A DNA stretch of 64,000 nucleotides from Ryuthela nishihirai (Eukaryota > Arthropoda > Arachnida > Araneae > Heptathelidae). Of the stretch, positions 51,483 through 64,000 are shown one piece after another; positions within the stretch are counted from its first letter, which is position 1; the number at the start of each line of letters is the position of its first letter. The position numbers and the translations under genes are program-made. The DNA is taken from assembly GCA_038380435.1 (NCBI GenBank), contig JAWZYU010000013.1, forward strand, positions 13,095,901 to 13,159,900, given 5' to 3'. The notes under the pieces were generated by a model. The model had not been told where the DNA came from. It did not search any database and saw only the letters and a list, made by a program, of their open reading frames with translations.

Positions 51483-53983
51483 TAGGGGTTCTCAATGTGG
51501 GGTAAGTGGTAAAATTTTTTGGGGTGCACCGTGAGAGCTCAAAAGTCACTAGATCTAGTAACAAAGTCTCTAAGTTGGCAACACTGCTACTGATTAATTT
51601 CTGAGAACTGAGTGACGAAGCGCGGCACTGTTTGTACACGTTTGTCAATCCTCCCTTCCCTACCTGAGTACCAAACAGCTGATCACCCAAGCAAAACATC
51701 CATTCTAAGTGAGTGAATGTGCCTTCTTACTGCTCTATGCATTTTTGTGATTTATTTCACTTGCTGTGCTTAAAGTTATTTTTAGTCTTCAGTTTACTGT
51801 GAAGTTAAATGAATGTGTTTCTAAAGTGCCTTGAAACATGGATAAATGGATAATTATGTAAGAAGAAAAGTAACATGGAGCCAGAGCCGATTGCTTCTAC
51901 ATCTACGACTATGTCATCATCCCATGTGAGTAAAGAGGTGGATTCAGCAGTAACTAAAAGAACATTAAATGTTAAACAATCAAGTGATAAAAAATTAAAA
52001 AACGTAAATATCATGAATCATATTTACAATTTGGCTTTACATGGAAAGGAAATTTAGCGGAACCAAATTCACAGTATGTTGTTTGCTCTGAAGTCCTGTA
52101 ACAAAATTCTATGAAACTGTCTCTTTTATGGCGACACTTTGAAACAAAACATGAACATTTAAAAAATAAAGCCTTAAACTATTTTGAACATCTTTTGGAA
52201 AACTTGAGTAGTAGAAATACCGTAATTAAGCATTTTCTGCTGTAGAAGAAAATGAAAGTGTACTTAAAGCATCTTATAAAGTAAGCCTTCAAATTGACAA
52301 AGCTGGAAAAGCTCACACAATGGGCAAGTCACTCATTCTCCCAGCAGCGGAAGAAATAGCTTCTTGTATGTTTGGTCAAAAAGAGGCAAACCTTGTCAGA
52401 AACATTCCTTTGTCAAACAACACATTTTTTAGGAGAATTAAAGATATGGCCTGTAATATTAAGGACCAAGCTATTCAGTGTAACCCATGGTTTGCCATAC
52501 AAGTGGATGAGTTGACAAATGTAGCTGGGCTAGCTCAATTACTTGTGTTTGTGTGTGGAAAATTTCAGGATGTAATATTTGAAGATATTTTATTCTGTAA
52601 GCCTCTCAAAACTTATACTATGGATGAGGATATTTTTAATATGATTGATTCATTTTTTGCCGAAAACAACCTTGAATGGAAAAATTGTATTTCTGTATGT
52701 ACTGACAGTGCAGAAGCAATGTGTTGTTGTATCACAGGACTAGCAGGTCATATAAAACAAATTGCACCAGAATGTAAATTCACTCATCTTCACTGTGAAG
52801 CGCTGATAGCTAAATTTCTTCCTGATGATTTGAAATGAATTCTGGATGAAAGTGTACAAATGGTTAAATTCATCAAAACCCGACCATTGAAGTCTCGACT
52901 TTTTTCAATTATGTGTGAAGAAATGGGTAGCCTGCATAAGAGATTGCTGCTTCACACAGAAGTACATTGGTTGTCATGAGGAAATGTTCTTTGCTGTTTA
53001 TTTGAACTCCACAATGAAGTATGCCCTTTTTTCATGGACCACGAGTTTCGACTTTCTTTGAGACTACAAGACTTAGAATAACTTCTACGGTTAGCATATT
53101 TAGCTGATATTTTTGAGAAAAAGGAATATTTTGAACTTATCATTGCAAGAAGACAATGTTGAGGTGTTTTAGGTTAAGAAAACAGAGGCCATGATAAAAA
53201 AAAATTCTCTCTGGGAAAACAGAAATTAAAAAGAACAGCTGTGACCAATTTCAGTGACTAGATTCATTTTTTAAAGAAAATGAGCAAACAGTTGCAGACT
53301 TTGAAGACATCAGACAACAAATAATCATTCATTAAGCACTCTTAAAACTCTTATAAGGTAGTATTTTCCACCCCTGATGAAACGCAAGAATGGATTCAAG
53401 ACCCCTTCACATTTGATTTGGAAAAATGTAAGTTTCCATTGTCCAATAAAGAAAAGATTGAGATATCTTGTGACAATAGTTTAAAAAGCATTCATTCCAA
53501 AAAGCCATTGATTAGTTTTTGGATTGGAGTGGAGAAGGAATATCCGACTTTGTCAAGAATTGCAGTCAAATATTTTTTACCTTTCACAACAACTTATTTA
53601 TGTGAAACTGGTTTTTCATCTTTAACTGCTTTAAAAAAATAAATATAGGAACAGGCTGGATGTTGAAGATGACTTGCGACTCTACCTTAGCAAGATAACC
53701 CCAATCATTAATGAACTGTGCAAGTGTAAACGAATGCAATCATTTCACTGATTACCCAGTAAAATATTTATAATTTTATAAGATTTGTTAAATTGTTTGT
53801 CATTTTTTGTGTTTATCGATATATGTAATTTAATATACAAAATTCAATATGTATGTATATATATGTTTTATTTTATTACCATTGTTATACTATAACTATA
53901 GTTTTATATATCTATACAAGGGGTACACCAATTACATACACATTTCCAGGGGGTACGTGAAGCATAAAAGGTTGAGAACCACT
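51483..53983 (+). mobile_element. 2.5-kb hAT transposon, second family
   Basis: Ends TAGGGGTTCTCAATGTGG and, inverted, AGTGGTTCTCAACCTTTTA. An 8-bp duplication with one mismatch (CTATAAGG 51475-51482; CTCTAAGG 53984-53991). It encodes a broken ZBED5/FAM200-like transposase on plus. The ends and transposase differ from the hAT at 15895. Confidence 0.85.
51875..53750 (+). pseudogene. Broken hAT transposase, ZBED5/FAM200-like
   Basis: MEPEPIASTSTTMSSSHVSK (51875) opens the frame. After several stops VSLQIDKAGKAHTMGKSLIL (52285) leads into the catalytic core (52320-52838): AIQVDELTNVAGLAQLLVF with the first Asp intact, SVCTDSAEAMCC with the second, and FTHLHCEALIAKFL. Later pieces: LLLHTEVHWLS (52945), LAYLADIFEK (53095) and the C-terminal YPTLSRIAVKYFLP..TTYLCETGFSSL (53540-53630), the hAT dimerisation region. 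At least six stops or shifts. Confidence 0.85.
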
Positions 53984-54113
53984 CTCTAAGGTATCAAAAG
54001 ATGATAGATCTTAGAGAGCACAAGGATCTGTTAGGTTTCAACTAGTTTTGTTAAATTTTGTTTTACATTGTTGATGTGAAGTTCTGTTGTAACATATTTG
54101 TAGAATGAACATA

Positions 54114-55265
54114 CACCAAAGAGCCAAAACACTATGATCACCTGCGTAATATAATGTTGGTTCTCCACAAGATTTCTAAAAGTGTCTTGTGGTGTCTGGT
54201 ACCAACACGTTACCAGCAGATCCTTTAACTCTTGTAAGTTACATGGTTGAACTGCTGCAGATCGGATATGCTATTCCAACACAAACCACAGATGCTTGAT
54301 TGGATTGATGTCTGGGGAATTTGGAGGCCAGGGCAATTCCTGGAAGTCTTCCTCATGCGAACCATTCTCAAACAATCCAGGTAGTGTGACATGGTGTATT
54401 ATCCTGCTGAAATTGTCACTACTAGAGGGGAATACCGTTGCCATGAAAGTTCCTGGCTGCCTGGTCTGCAATGATGTTTAGGTAAGTGGTACACATCATA
54501 GTTTCCTGCACATGAATGACTGTACCAAGGATTTCCCAGCAGAACATTGCCCAAAACATTACATTTCCTCCACCAGCTTGTTTTCATCCCACAGTACATC
54601 CTGGTGCCAACACTTCCTCAGGTAAACGATGCACATGTACCCGGCTGTCCACATGGTGCAACAGGAATGAGATTTATTGGACCAGATGACCTTCTTCTAT
54701 TCATTCAAGGTCCAGTTTTGATGCTTGCTTGTCCATTGTAGGTGCTTTTGATGGTGAACCGAGGTTAGGATGGGCACTCAGAGCAGCTGTGCAGCCCCAT
54801 TTTCAGCAGGGTTCGATGTACTATGTGTTGTGACACATTTCTTCCGTCACCAGCATTCAAATTTCAGGCAAGTTGCGCCACAGTATCCCTTCTGTTGACT
54901 TGTATCATACAGGATAGATAGCCTTTGCTCACCTCTAGCGTCGATGAGCTGTGGTCAGACCACACCTTGCCAATGGTTCATAATTTTTCCCTCCTTGGAC
55001 CACTTTTTGAAGGTACTAACCACAGCTGACCGTGAACACCCCACTAGCCTTGCCATCTTGGATGCAATTGCCATTACAATTTGGCCTTTGTCAAACTCAC
55101 TTAAGTCCACTGCCTTATCTGAAGAACAAGAATTACTCTGATTAACAGAGATCAGTATGAAGTGTTATTTATGCTGTTTCATGACCTTCAATGCACTGTC
55201 GTTTACCTGCAGTTGCTTCAATTTGCATAAAGGCGTGCTGGTTATAATGTTTTGGCTCTTCAGTA
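54114..55265 (-). mobile_element. Tc1-like transposon with both ends, inactive
   Basis: Ends CACCAAAGAGCCAAAACACT and, inverted, TACTGAAGAGCCAAAACATT, with TA on each side (54112-54113; 55266-55267). The minus strand shows [34 protein letters not shown] (HTH, about 55115-54995) and ELPWPPNSPDINPIKHLW near 54300, where the catalytic Glu of NPIEH is Lys. Frame broken many times. Confidence 0.85.
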
Positions 55266-55267
55266 TA

Positions 55268-56330
55268 TGTCCATTTGCTGTACAATAGTATCATTAATAC
55301 TCTATATCATTTTAATAGTCTAATTCTGAATTTAAACCTAAATTTGCACTTTTTTGTGATAATGATTTGCAATTTTGGAAATTTAATATATTAAAATGTA
55401 AGAAATCAATGAGTGAGAAAAAAATATCAAGGCCTTCTCTTGGACTGAAACATAGACATTTCTGATTACAAGGCAGTTACTCTCAGCATTTCAACTAAGA
55501 TAATAATGTCTCATACTTGCTCAGTAAGAATATATGTTAGGCTCCATGATGGAAAGAGTGTCATAGTATACTTTGCACTACAGAAACTAAAATCATTTGA
55601 GTAAGAATTAAATTCATGACAGTTTGAATAGAAATTTATTTATTAAAGTTCACTGTAGAATAAACTTAAGACAATGAGTTACTTGTGGTTAGAAAGTCTT
55701 AATATTTGAATCCTTGGGATTGTTATTAAAGAATGCAATACAGTTTATAGATGGTGCCATGAATGATATCCAAGGTACTTCACATTTCATATTGCATACA
55801 TATTGCATATACATTCATATTGCACAAAGCCCGGATTTCACACAGGCATCAATGTTCCAACATGGTTGCATCCTTTGATAATGATTCCTAGCATGGATTG
55901 AAATGTGAAGACTTTTTAATTACAAGTAAGTGATTCATTGTCTTAGTTTAGTCTAAAGTTAAATTTAAATAGATAACTAAAGAATGTGTTTATTATGATT
56001 CTAGTTAGAATATCCCTAATGGAATTTTGTAAATATCTTCCTGTGTCTGTTTATTTTCAAAGGGTAGTCTGATACCTTTTTGAATAGGGAATAGCATACA
56101 TTTTTAACAAACATATGTCATTGCCATCTTAACTCTACTGGTTAGGCAACTGGTACATTATCATAAGAGCTCATATTTAAGGCATGAGACAGCAAGCATA
56201 ATTGTTTTTCACACTTGCTAATTTTCTTATTGTTAGTTACTGGATTTCTCAGCAAGTTTAAATTTACAATAGTGTTCTTAAAAGTATCACTAAAAATCCT
56301 AATTTATAATTATATAAATTTAATAAAACT
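55268..56330. other. Intron sequence, nothing recognised
   Basis: ATTGCATA/ATATTGCA repeats near 55790-55830. No gene or element assigned. Confidence 0.5.
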
Positions 56331-56334
56331 ATAA

Positions 56335-56583
56335 CACTGTATATAGGTAAAACACAGAAGAAATGAGGCAGTATTATCCAACATTAATGGTAACAGTGAT
56401 ATATCAGGTTCTGAGGTAACAAGATTTTACATAATAGGTGCCAAAATGGCACATAAGATATGTGTCCTTTTGGAACCCATTTTGCAAAATCTTGTTACCT
56501 CAGAACCTGATATTTCACTGTTACCATTAATGTTGGATAATACTGCCTCATTTCTTCTGTGTTTTACTTATATACAATGTTAT
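56335..56583. mobile_element. 249-bp palindromic MITE just upstream of CHEK2 exon 8
   Basis: GTAAAACACAGAAGAAATGAGG, CAGTATTATCCAACATTAATG and GGTTCTGAGGTAACAAGATTTT on the left return inverted on the right, with arms of about 100 bp and a spacer of about 50 bp (56434-56484). The right end lies 75 bp before the exon. Confidence 0.85.
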
Positions 56584-56658
56584 AGAGTCTTATTAAATTT
56601 ATGATATGTACATTGTGATTTTATTGTATTATTATAACTATATATTTTATATTTTTAG

Positions 56659-56706
56659 CCAGAAAACATTTTGTTAATGTCAGAAAGGAATGATACACTT
56701 ATCAAA
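56659..56706 (+). CDS. CHEK2: CHEK2 exon: PENILL
   Basis: Acceptor TATATTTTTAG, donor AAA|GTGAGT, 16 codons in phase 0: PENILLMSERNDTLIK. It continues HRDLK of the previous exon and leads to the DFG exon. The Asn of PEN binds Mg-ATP. Vertebrate Chk2: PENVLLSSQEEDCLIK. Confidence 0.95.
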
Positions 56707-59390
56707 GTGAGTAATGAATTTTGTTTTGATATATCCAGCAAAATTATCTAAACAACATGATTATTTCATGTTGGATCTCTGGAAAGTCAAATTTGGTATT
56801 TTGTAACTTAAAAAAAATGCTTTATGTTAAAATATTGTTGAAGTTTGAAACCAAATTGCTCTAAATTTTGATTTTTGGTTATATTTGTTCAATATTTAAA
56901 GTTCTAATTGTCAGAGTGTAACCATTTGACTGGAGTAGTATTCAATCTACGTGTGTTAATGATGAGCTGAAAAAAAATTTTCAGCTCATCATTTCCATGT
57001 CTACAGGACTTATCCTGTGATTATTACTACATGTGTTAATTTCTCCAATATTGAAGAAATCTAACAAAATCACAAAACAAGCCTCTAAAATGCTTTTTAA
57101 AAGTAAATGGTACTCTGTAATAGTTTTGTTGTTTTAATAATCTTTTACCATAAATTAACAGTGTGAGTAGCACTGCTTTTAATGTCCCATCCTCTATAAT
57201 TCCTTAAATGGCAAACTCTGAGAATCAGTATTTATATCAGGGCTTGAAACTTTTGGAAAAACTCATCTATCCTTGAGTACAGGCAGCAAAAATGTTTAAT
57301 TTTCAGTCACTCTGTAGTAAAATGTAGTTGTTGAAGAGGGTGGGTGATTTTTCATGCCCTAATTTATATAGTTTGTGGTATTTTCACACAAAAAGTTTAT
57401 CTTAGAAATTGTAAAACTTTGGTTGCTTTCTTCCCATTGATATATCGCAGTGTCAAAGTAATTTTGCTAGGTTAGGTGTATACTTATATTACCAGAAGTG
57501 GCCAAACTTACCAGTACTAATAGCTGCATAAAGGATTCTGGAAGCCATAGACTCAATTTTGAGAATGGCATGTTTATCACAATTATTTATGAGTGCACTT
57601 CTTAATTTTTGTGTTTCATTTTTAATGTGATTTCATAAATCATTTAAATTTTTGCTTTCTTGCAGCTGCATTGAATAAACAATAACACTGATTATTATAT
57701 CGTTTTAATATAAAATAGGGGAGAGAAAAAATTATATTTGACTATACATAATGTTATATACATAATTAATGTAAGAAACATTACCAATGTAGAAACCCAG
57801 TTTCCAATAGTTGTAAATCTCAGATGTATCAAAATTCAGAAATGAAAACTCTAAAACATTTCCCTTCATAGTGAAGATGTTCATGAGCCACTAGTGAATT
57901 CCCAGAAAGTTGCATGTGGCTTGCAAGTCACTGTTTGATCACCCTTATTTATATCAAATTGTTGCAAATACACTGTTTAGGGTACTCCTTGAAATTTGAC
58001 AGATAATTCCACATTGAATATTTAAATGTATTTACTATTACAGGTAAAAAAAGAAGCAAGAAAAGCAAAATTTAAGGAAAAAAAACTACCATAACTATTT
58101 TTGAAACTGAACTGAAGACCTTTCAAACAGAAGTCAAAACAAAACCGACTGTGCTAAATTTCACTTGCACAAGTAGTGTTAAATTGATTTATATTGGTAT
58201 ATATTAGTAAATTGATTATATTTTGGTATAAAACAAATATATAATATTTTCCTATGATACTTGAATATTGATTTTATTTCATAATGTAGTAAGGCAAGTT
58301 CTTAAAAAATATAAGTAGAAGTAAAATGGTTATAAGCAACTGAAATAATAGCAATTCTCTTTTTCTTTTACTATTTCAATGCTAATGCCATCTCAATATA
58401 GAATAGCTTTTCATCTCCAAAAGGAAAGGAAAATTTCAGGCAAACTGTAGTTTTCACTTATTATATACTTTCAAAGAATCCTGTATCCACTTAAAGGATG
58501 TATTAAATTAAATAACTAATTCTATGAAGAAGTCATAAACTTTTATCTATTAGAGATAGCCTCCACAGATTATGAATTAACAGTGTGACACATTTAATGT
58601 AAAATTTTCCTTCATATTGAATTTGAGAACAACTTTGTGGATTTGTTTCAACTTGAGGGTGTGACGAATCCAATCAACAGTCACTTTATCTTGGCAATTG
58701 TTCACTAGAGCTGTGTGCACAAAATAATTGTGCCAAATTCTATATTAAATCATCATGCCACCTCTCTTGTCATATAATGTCTTTCATGTGTACTAATTCA
58801 ACTGTACTAAACATTGGTGCAAACTTTCACTGTTCATAGACAGTGAAAAATCGGGATTTAAGTTCATATTTCTACTTCAGTGTGTAACAAAATTCACTCT
58901 TGTGTCATCTAAATAAATAAATAAATAAGCAGTAGAAATAATAAATAATTTTTGAGTGTGATAAGAATGATCATTATTGTTGAATTTTTTTTTTACTTTC
59001 AAATTATTCCTGGAAATATATGTGCCCTTTAGATTGAGCCACCACTGGTTTTGCTATGTTTAACAACTAAAAATAGGAATCTATAACAGACTAAAGTTTA
59101 AGAACCACTGTCACAGAGGAAAAACTCTGGAAACCAAACTTTTCCATTATAGTGATCTAAATGGAAATGCTGATAATACACTTTTGTATGTAACGGTTAT
59201 TTATATGCATTGCAATAGATAGTAAAACCTACTTTTATTGAGAAGAAAACCATGAGGGCTTAATGATCAAGCTTTATTAGCAAACTGTATGTAATCATAT
59301 GAAACAGTTGGTATTGTTTGAAATTGCATGAAATTTTAACTTTTTTTACCAAATGTAAATGTTTATATTTTGATTGTGCAAAACTTTTAG
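56707..59390. other. Intron sequence with small repeats
   Basis: AATGATGAGCTGAAAAA..TTTTTCAGCTCATCATT inverted repeat at 56960-56995 and an (AAAT)n run at about 58910-58930. No transposon ends or coding blocks recognised in 2.7 kb. Confidence 0.55.
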
Positions 59391-59555
<165 letters not shown>

Positions 59556-59800
59556 TAAGTTACTATAAATATTATTTGTGTGTTTTTTATTCTCCCATAA
59601 CCAATCAGTTGAAATAGGTCATGTTATATACTAAAATTAAACAAAATTTAATTCTAAATTTTATGAAAAGAAGAAAAAAAAATTATGATTTTTTTTAATT
59701 TTAATTCTAAATTTTATGAAAAGAAGAAAAAAAATGATTTTATTTTTTTAATAAAATTCAGAATTAAACAAAATTGTTAAATATTAATTTTAATAAGACT

Positions 59801-61400
59801 TGTGTTAGGGGGGAAACGAAAATATTCTTCTTCCTCTAAATATACATTTGCATGTCTATATTATTCTACATTGCATTGGCTTATTAATTAGGAGATTGTT
59901 GACCATAGGTATTTCTTTCTGTGCTGAACAGGTAGATCACATTGACAGGCAAAATAAAGCCAACTCCATCTCATATCATAAACGAAACAATTTAATGATG
60001 TAATACTGTTACAATACTAAGGAGGAGTATTAAGATTACAGACACATTTTTCTCTCCTGAATTAGAGCTTATGCTTGCTCTTACAATTAAATGAATTACC
60101 CTTTTATAAAAAAAACTTTCTAAAATTATTCAAGGCTTCTTTCTAGCCCATATCCATTAAGTCAGTGACTAACAGTTACTGTCGCTGTCCTTTCTGAGTG
60201 CAGATCTGATTTAAAACTGATACACAAACTTTCTGATTTATAAAAGAGAACATAGTTGTTTCATACCTTATACTATCTTTTGCAACCTTCTTCATCACGG
60301 GAGTAGGAAGCACAGGGCATAACACAATTGTCCTTGTCAGAAACTTTGCTCAAGCTGATAGAAACGCTCTGATCCCATGCAATGGTGAGCGAAGGGATAA
60401 CATAGAACATCCACGGCAGCAAGCACGAAAGACCATCGGCACTGAGATGAGTGTCCTTCTTATACTATCTTTGGCAACCTTCGGCATCACGGGAGTAGGA
60501 AGCACAGGGCATAACACAATTGGCTTTGTCAGGAACTTTGCTCAAGCTGATAGAAACACTGTGGTCCCATGCAATGGCGAGCGAAGGGATAACATAGAAT
60601 ATCCATGGCAGCAGGCATGAAAGACTATCGGCACTGAGATGAGTGCCCTTCTGAACGATGGAGAGAGTTCTAAACTAAAATGTCAACCATTCAGTATTCG
60701 CCTTATTTAGCAGCCTTTATTCACACTTGCTCTGAATCTCTAAAAGTGAGAAGATATTGCTCAGCATTCTACTGTAAGTTTTGAAGAGGTTTTCATCTGC
60801 TCCGAAGCTGACCATCTTCCAGCTCGCTCTCCTCCTATCTCTTCTCCTCAACCCTATGAGATCTTCCTTTTTTTTTATGAATGAATAACAAAAGTTCTCT
60901 TGAAACATCGAAATTTGGCAGATCCTTTTCCCCCCTCTCTTCCTCATTGGTCGCCCTTGGTCTTTTTGTTCCAAGTTACTCTCTTTGGATCCAATGGGGG
61001 GCTTCCAAAAATCTGCACTACCCACATGGTCCTGGGATTTCGGGGAAACAGCATCCATGGCTTCTTCCCATGAATTTTATTTTCTTTCTTGGGCTTATTG
61101 TTCCCAGAAACAGTGTGGGCAACCATTAGGGCCTTCCTGGACACCAGGGAGCAGTCGGTGTCTTGTGTGCTAATAGCGAACGCTTCAGCAAGCACTGTTC
61201 CACAGGGAATTGCACCCCTTGAAGTGGCATCAGGCTCCTTTGAAGTACAGATATGGAGCAATCTGCGGATGTCCCTAGGTGTTTCTTTTGGGACAAGAAA
61301 TTTGTCACTCTTCTACAGCCTCTTTTTCTTAGGAACGAAGGCGACCCACCAAGGTCATGCGACATGCTGACGAAATCTGTATCTTTTGGAGAAATGTTTT
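59801..61400. other. Unidentified 1.6-kb insert
   Basis: Higher in G+C than its surroundings at 60280-61370. Starts TGTTAGGGGGGAAACG; an AATAAA lies at 59954. It contains a 192-bp tandem duplication. The minus strand has three overlapping frames (60717-61058, 60944-61261, 61126-61365) and the plus strand one of 93 codons (61089-61370). None matches a family I know, and the overlap suggests composition rather than coding. A solo LTR or LTR-element remnant is possible. Confidence 0.4.
60268..60651. repeat. 192-bp tandem duplication
   Basis: 60268-60459 and 60460-60651 repeat TTATACTATCTTT.GCAACC ... ATCACGGGAGTAGGAAGCAC, GCAATGG.GAGCGAAGGGATAA, ACTGAGATGAGTG.CCTTCT with roughly 15 differences. 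Confidence 0.88.
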
Positions 61401-62214
61401 TATTAAGTTATGAACATATAGTATTATGATTATATTAAGTTTATTATGTTATCTGTTCATAACACTTTATTATAGTGGTATAGTGAAAAAAAATAGATCA
61501 AACTATGCAATTATATTTTAAAACACAGGCCAGCATTATACAAGGTGCCTTAGATTGCTCATATTAATTGGATTTTTCTGTCCTGTTTATGAAATGGAAA
61601 AACACTTTCTTGGCTGCCTTTTTTTTCTAAATATTATGAATTTTTCCTTTGGTTTGTTAAAGTTTGACAATATTGGCTAAGTTCCAAAAGGTTAGTGCAC
61701 CAAGGTTAAAAAATAAGCATCTTTGTCCTCAGAATGGCACAGCCAATATATAAAAAGGGAGGGAATATTTTAATACCGTTGAATATAAACTTAAAAACTT
61801 ATAAGAAAAATTAAAATTCTGCTGGGGGGGGGGGGGTAAAAAAACCTAGCCAAAATTGTTGTACCACAGGAGAACTGATTCCTGTGCCAAGGAAGTCCTT
61901 TTTGCTTCCATATCCAAGACTTCATTCATTTTCAGAAAACAATACAATATCAAATTTTTTTTTACTGGAAAACGAAGAAATAATAATTGAAAATTTAACA
62001 TATAACCTAATGTAATGTTAAATAAAATGTCTGCAAAAACTTGTAGGTGGCCATCCAAAGTAGCATAACTCCAAAAGATCGATATTAATCTGCCGATATA
62101 TCAGTCAACTAAAAGATCAATAATGTACAGAACTGAATAACGAATGTAATGCTCCAAAAGTATGTTAACTTCCTTACTTTGGACCTTGTAACTGATCCAA
62201 ATTATACTAAATTT

Positions 62215-62985
62215 ACCGATAGTTTCAGGCACCAGGCAATTAATCATGCCAAATAAAGTTAAATAAGGGTTTGCTAAGTATATTATGCATTGCTTAGTCA
62301 ATATGAAAACAATTCAAAAGATTGTCAAATTATTAAAGTTTAAATCTAATCCAGATCAATTATCCTGCTCAAGAGAAAAAATTAGAAAAGTCAAAAACTA
62401 TTTCATAAAACAAAGTTTGTTTCCAAAAAAAAACGTGACAAAAAAAAACGTGATTAAGTGAAAGTTCTACAATCCATATCAAAAATTCTGAGCAACTCAA
62501 ATCTCACTCAAAATATCTCCCTACTTCTCAAATCACAACTGCAAACTAACAAACATCTAACAGCTGCAAACTAACAAACATCTCTACAGCTCACTTTCTC
62601 TACTCTGCCACATAAGGTGTTAACATCTCAACTAGCATTTTTCCTACTAACTTAAAAAAATACTGCTCTCTATTTACTCTGTGATGTAATGTCACTTAAT
62701 GTACATGCGACATGCAACTGACGTGTGTTGCCTGCTGGGAAAGAATATTTGCATAAATTAATGATCACTTGCTCACGCTAGCTATGACGCAAGAGGGGGG
62801 CATGTCTTTTCGCGTACATTAGTGGCTGCCAGGCAAAAGTCAGAGTTGCACATGTGCAACTCCTTTGGTGGTCTTGGGTGAGGAGAAATGATGTCCAACT
62901 TAAGAAAATTCCCGAAATAATAAATACAATGTAAATGAAACTGGTTAAGTAAAAGTGAATGGGTGGACCATCGCACTTATAAAAG
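62215..62985 (-). repeat. Dispersed repeat family R, minus orientation
   Basis: Complement of 32745-33325 (CTTAGCAAACCCTTATTTAAC, GGCAGCCACTAATGTACG, GATGGTCCACCCATTCAC on its own strand). It is inserted in family C. Confidence 0.7.
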
Positions 62986-63867
62986 TATAAATACTAGCTA
63001 GATGCATGGTGATGTTATCCAGTGTGTGAAAACAATGCTCACTGTAAACAATCCACTTTGTAGCCACTTGACTGCACATGCCATCAATTAATTAGGTCAC
63101 AGTACCTGCTCTGGCTAAGAAAACTCTTGTTACTTTTAGTTTTAGTTACAGTTGTGATTTGAAAAGTGGGAATGACTCATAGAATGCTGGGATAAATTGC
63201 ATAAACAATAAAAATAATTCTAGGAATTTTGTAATAGATTTATGGCAGAAAAGAGTGTAAAACAGAGGTATATACTTCGTAATTACTTCCAAAATCTTCG
63301 TTTGTTTTTTTTTAATTTTATTTTAATTTTTATTCTTTTTTTAAAGAGATTTTGAAATTTAAGGAAAATTTTGTTGATAATAGTTCAAATCAAACTTGTG
63401 AGCTTAAATCAGGGGGTTGCTTCACATAGAGTAATGTTAAGAAACAAATTGGCAATACCATATAGTGCTTCTAAGTAATTGCCTTTAGATAGCTTGAACA
63501 AATTATTTTTATTGTAGTTTAATAAAATATGCATCAAATGGAAAAAGAAAATATTATTTTTCAAGCTTGAATTACGTATTTTTATAAGATATATGTAAGA
63601 AAATTTTCAAATGGCAATTTCTATTTTTTTTAAACGAAATTTTTTTGTTTTACTAAAAAATGAATATAGGTATCTTGGGCATCTCAGTTTGGATTCTGTC
63701 CATGTCTGTATTCATTGGGAACCCAGGTAGGATTAAGGAGACTAAAATATATATTATTGGAATTGTCAAATTGGTAAAGTCTCTTGCAAATGTAATATAT
63801 ATAGCACATTTAGCTATTTTCAAAAATGTGCTGCAATACACGAGTTTTATTTTTTCATGCAATACAT

Positions 63868-64000
63868 GGCCAAATGGTTAGCCCACTTGGCTACTGATCA
63901 AAGGGACCTGGATTCAAGCTTCAGGTAAGGTGTGGATGTTTGTGTTGTTTTTTCTACTGAGGTACCACCAGCCTTACAGACCTTCTACTATGGCATATAA
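63868..64000 (+). repeat. SINE family A, cut by the right window edge
   Basis: GGCCAAATGGTTAGCCCACT then TGGCTACTGATC..AGGGACCTGG and GTAAGGTGTGGATG match the SINE-A head and body start. It stops at TATGGCATATAA, just before the body hairpin. Confidence 0.85.

Larger units (their letters stand above)
59590..63740 (+). repeat. Non-coding repeat family C, second large copy, interrupted
   Basis: 59590-59800 (AACCAATCAGTTGAAATAGG, TTAATTTTAATAAGACT) and 61440-63740 follow the copy at 40555-43824: ATAGTGAAAAAAAATAGATC, ATATCCAAGACTTCATTCATTTTC, ATCAGGGGGTTGCTTCA, AATATGCATCAAATGG, GGATTCTGTCCATGTCTGT. The right end CCCAGGTAGGA-TTAA is diverged. Interrupted by an insert at about 59801-61400 and by repeat R at 62215-62985. 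Confidence 0.65.

Noticed and set aside
60717..61365. Host gene from overlapping minus-strand frames
   Set aside because: Three frames overlap over the same bases and none shows a domain or splice-consistent structure. Kept only as an unidentified insert.

Overview
This is AT-rich animal nuclear DNA. The evidence is spliceosomal exons with GT/AG borders, very large introns, tRNA-derived SINEs, RTE-type LINEs, Penelope-like elements, and hAT and Tc1/mariner transposons. An invertebrate, possibly a chelicerate or other arthropod or a mollusc, fits best, but the window does not fix the species. No prokaryotic features are present.

The only host gene recognised is a plus-strand CHEK2 (Chk2 / Loki checkpoint kinase) orthologue that enters from before base 1 and leaves after base 64000. 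Nine exons are visible: 2514-2579, 6544-6634, 22013-22121, 28967-29020, 29273-29337, 39869-39968, 49288-49326, 56659-56706 and 59391-59554. All splice phases agree, and the exons join into one open frame running from the end of the FHA domain through the Gly-loop, VAIK lysine, HRD, DFG, T-loop (CGTPTY), APE and the DCWSLGVIL helix. The last part of the kinase domain must lie in exons beyond the right edge. Only 736 nt of about 57 kb is coding.

Everything else recognised is intronic mobile DNA, much of it nested. By region: 0-2.5 kb, a Tc1-like remnant, a 162-bp hAT MITE, a SINE and a small palindrome. 2.6-6.5 kb, SINEs and a 707-bp fold-back element. 6.6-22 kb (intron 2), an RTE 5' fragment; a 3.3-kb palindrome built on a Penelope-like element with a GIY-YIG domain and a possible decayed hammerhead ribozyme; a cluster of fold-back elements with a tRNA-like core; a G-rich degenerate repeat block; and an old RTE LINE broken by a 3.2-kb hAT, a TTAA-type element, an unidentified insert and a mariner. 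22-29 kb, a 2.8-kb inverted repeat with Tc1-like remnants, then two broken tandem copies of exon 5 just upstream of the real exon. 29-39.8 kb, a Tc1-like element carrying a LINE tail, SINEs, a nearly complete but disabled RTE LINE (33.3-36.9 kb) and a second tRNA-like fold-back. 40-49 kb, a long non-coding repeat family, more LINE and hAT pieces and a pogo-like MITE. 49-59 kb, a second hAT, a Tc1-like element and a palindromic MITE 75 bp upstream of exon 8. 59.6-64 kb, a second copy of the long non-coding repeat with an unidentified 1.6-kb insert.

The transposon coding regions are all broken, so none looks autonomous now. Family names for transposons rest on reading motifs, termini and target-site duplications by eye.
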